From contig NC_092563.1 in the NCBI RefSeq assembly GCF_037975245.1, positions 20,857,594 to 20,921,593 of the forward strand: a DNA stretch of 64,000 nucleotides. The letters are read 5' to 3'. This DNA is from Apostichopus japonicus (Eukaryota > Echinodermata > Holothuroidea > Aspidochirotida > Stichopodidae). Both the position numbers and the translations under genes were made by a program. Below, piece by piece: positions 61,441-64,000 of the stretch (positions within the stretch are counted from its first letter, which is position 1; the number at the start of each line of letters is the position of its first letter). The notes beneath the pieces were generated by a model, which saw only the letters and a list, made by a program, of their open reading frames with translations, was not told where the DNA came from and ran no database searches.

Positions 61441-64000
61441 GTTATTGTTAGGCTTGTGGGTCACAAATAAACATCGATAGAAACCCACTTTTAGCATCCC
61501 TTCCCATTCCACTACTTTCCATGGATAGGCTTGTGGGTCACAAATAAACATGGATAGGAACCCCACCTTCAGCATCCCCATCCTATCCCACTACCATCCA
61601 CAGATCAGATTGGATAAGCTTCGCGTCATCAGGTAAAGAAAAGAATATTAAGAAACATTTGTACCACATTTGATAAAGGTGCATTGTTAGGAATAGCAAA
61701 GATTGAAAGAGCATAAAATGTTTGTGGCCTGAACAGGATTCAAAGCAGTAAGTGCACCTGAGGAGCACGTGCCCTCCACACCTCCTCCCCCCCCCCCACC
61801 CCACAACTGAGGTAGCCAGACACCATCACATCTGAATCACACATAGATGGCATTTCATGATTATGAACATTGATTTTGGAAATATTTGCAGTAGAACTTG
61901 TCAAGCAAGCTTTGCCTTACATTTAGTAAACCAACCAAAAGCTTCCGACTTAAAAACTTCTTACAATTTTCAAGAGGGATCTATCTACTGATAACCAATA
62001 AAATGGATCGAAATGTCAGGCCAACTTACGTTTACACATTCTCCTACACAGGCTCTCTAGTGGCTAAGCAGTTTGCTAACAGTTTTACTTTATTTCAACC
62101 AATAAAATGGAAACATTTTATAACAATCACTGCTGGAAATGTCACTGATTTATCTTTCCATATTATTTTGTTCCACATTTTCTAACTGGCTGCAAAAAGA
62201 CAACAAGCCTTTTTATATTGGATGAGAGAGGAAAAGCCAAATTAGTTTTAATTCATCTTCAACAAGTAATATAAAAAAAAAACATGTTGCGAGGGCAGGT
62301 CACCAAAATATACACTCAGGAATACTGTTACTTGAAGTACCTCGAAAGATCAGTTCATCAGGATCCGTTACATCCTACTAAATTTAGCTACAGAAGATAT
62401 ATTGTAAATCTGACGATACCACGAATATGAACGCAGTAGATGATGGTACAGTTTCGTACCAAGAGACACCGATAAATACAAAGACTTTAAATACAGAGCA
62501 AGTTATGCCATTAAAATGAAATACGTCTGAGATTATAAGAGAAATAGGAGAGATATTCAGGAATTGTGGCATTGATGGAAATAGTACTATGAATAGATTT
62601 GAATACATACAAGAATACCCAGCGTAACATTAACCTGCTCTCATAACAGGATTTGGTAAAATGGAATTTATAAGATAAAACTCCGCATGAAAATATTTTC
62701 TTTAAATTTATCATTTCAATTATTTCTATGAATACCATCAGATGACAGTGACAATGGATAAACCACTATGAATATGAAACAAAGATTGATGTTAATTGCC
62801 CGAACTGGTCAGAGAAGCAGACAGTTCTTGTTTGGGGAGGGGAAGAGGGGGAGCAGGAAGCAATGGGTCCACTTGGACTAGTGCAGTGGCATACCCAAAG
62901 GGGAGCACATTCCCCTGCAAAATGTTGCTTCACCATCCCCTTTCAAACCCCCAGGGCCCTCCATTTTGTCAATTGAAGTGTTCACTCTACCCAAAAGTCC
63001 AACAAAGTCAGTTATCTGGCAGAGTGATGATAAACTTGAACTTGTTGCTGCCGATTCTGTTTTCTTCTTTCATGGAGATGTGAACAGCAAAAGACATTAT
63101 TAGGTAGACAAAGGTTTTAACCTGGGCGTTGGCTTCCTACGTTGACCATATTTTATACAAAAGTCAGTACCACAATGCATCTCACTCTCACTTGTTTATT
63201 TGTTTGTTTTAATTATTTAATTTTTATCAAAACCAACTGCGCTACAAATTGTTTGAGGTTTTTAATTAATTTGATCTTCTTTCACAAAGATGAGAATGAT
63301 GAGTATGATAGTCATAGAGCCAATATTCAAACTTTCTCAAAAGTTGACTGTAATAACAGCTCTCAAAAATTTATGAACGGGAAAAAAATGGTCAAAGTAA
63401 ATGCAGCCAACAGGAACAATCCAGTGTAAACATTTAAATGATGGGAGAGGGGAGAGGGGGAGGAAGGGTGTGGACCTTGGACAGGTTTCCCTCCCTTTCC
63501 CCTCAAGTTCTGAACACTAAATGCACACACAATTAACCATCATCTTCATCCAAGATTCCACTATATATATCATCTTCAAACCATGAAGATCTATTGTTTT
63601 CATTATAAAATCTCACAAGATCAAAAATATCCATATTCATAAAATCTAGGGAATTCTAGTGCTGCTACCCTCTTGTCCTATTCTTCAGACTTCACTGGAA
63701 ATCACAATTAAATTGAAAACAATTGATTTTTATGACACCAACCCATGACTCCATGGATACAAATACAAGGATATGAATAGGAATACATAAAACTAAATGT
63801 CTTCTGAAGCTTTGTAACGTTAGCATAAAGAATGATGACACATTGTAGCTTGTACTTCGTGTACCGGCATATTAAATAGACCCTTCTTAATCCCAATCTA
63901 CCAGCCCCCTCCCCACCCCACCTGCTTTCACAAAACAGTGACTACATAAGAGTCAGGAAATCATGCCTCAAGGAAATATGATTTCCCTCTCTACACAACC
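61441..64000. other. Non-coding, no gene recognised
   Basis: Holds the repeat at 61985 and a hAT-like end word (CAGTGGCATACCCAAAGGGG at about 62884) without a visible partner. The sequence around 61450-61610 repeats 'aggcttgtgggtcacaaata' twice. Confidence 0.45.
61985..62100 (+). repeat. 'GATC-GAAAC-GTCAGG' repeat, copy 3
   Basis: ACTGATAACC, then GGATCGAAATGTCAGGCC, 'ctcctacacaggctct' and 'cagtttgctaacagttttac'. Same order of blocks as at 38795. Confidence 0.55.

Overview
This is an AT-rich invertebrate nuclear window. Its signs are intron-split genes with GT/AG splice sites, long (TA)n and other microsatellites, tRNA-headed SINEs, a CR1-like retroelement and many small DNA transposons. The recurring 'taggcctata' word and the gene content look most like a marine deuterostome, probably an echinoderm. 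That attribution is inference.

Two host genes are supported. On the minus strand, an orthodox water-type aquaporin begins in an exon at 32393-32660 and continues in an exon at 5269-5564. The second NPA half is not visible and should lie left of the window. The two exons splice in frame to 183 codons across a 26.8-kb intron that is a repeat reservoir. On the plus strand, a five-coding-exon gene at 54740-58229 (466 codons with every splice phase consistent) encodes a ubiquitin-like N-terminal region, ankyrin repeats and a charged coiled-coil tail. It resembles ANKUB1/ANKRD60. An RFX X-box (53279-53292) and a probable 5' UTR donor (53358/53359) lie upstream, which suggests a ciliary gene.

The rest is mobile and repetitive DNA. 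The main items are: an inverted pair of about 650 bp (8155-8810 and 14350-15015); a 3.2-kb TTAA-flanked transposon carrying a broken P2X7-ballast-like gene (10179-13347); a decayed CR1-like element (about 17750-20950, minus); a B-A-B duplication (27688-29392, with a second copy of A at 25043-25601); three copies of a U2 snRNA-headed SINE (32.7-35.9 kb); two hAT MITEs with perfect 8-bp target duplications (41151-41513 and 52469-52840); a hAT element nested in a related hAT element (43243-44369); and a PIF/Harbinger-derived element (47950-49209) abutting a foldback MITE (49214-49682). The Harbinger element is filled with CCGTT/AACGG motifs spaced one DNA helical turn apart. Several minisatellites also occur.

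The strongest candidates for something undescribed are the U2-headed SINE family, the helically phased CCGTT arrays in the Harbinger element, and the P2X7 ballast domain carried by a TTAA transposon. All calls come from reading the sequence; no database search was possible.
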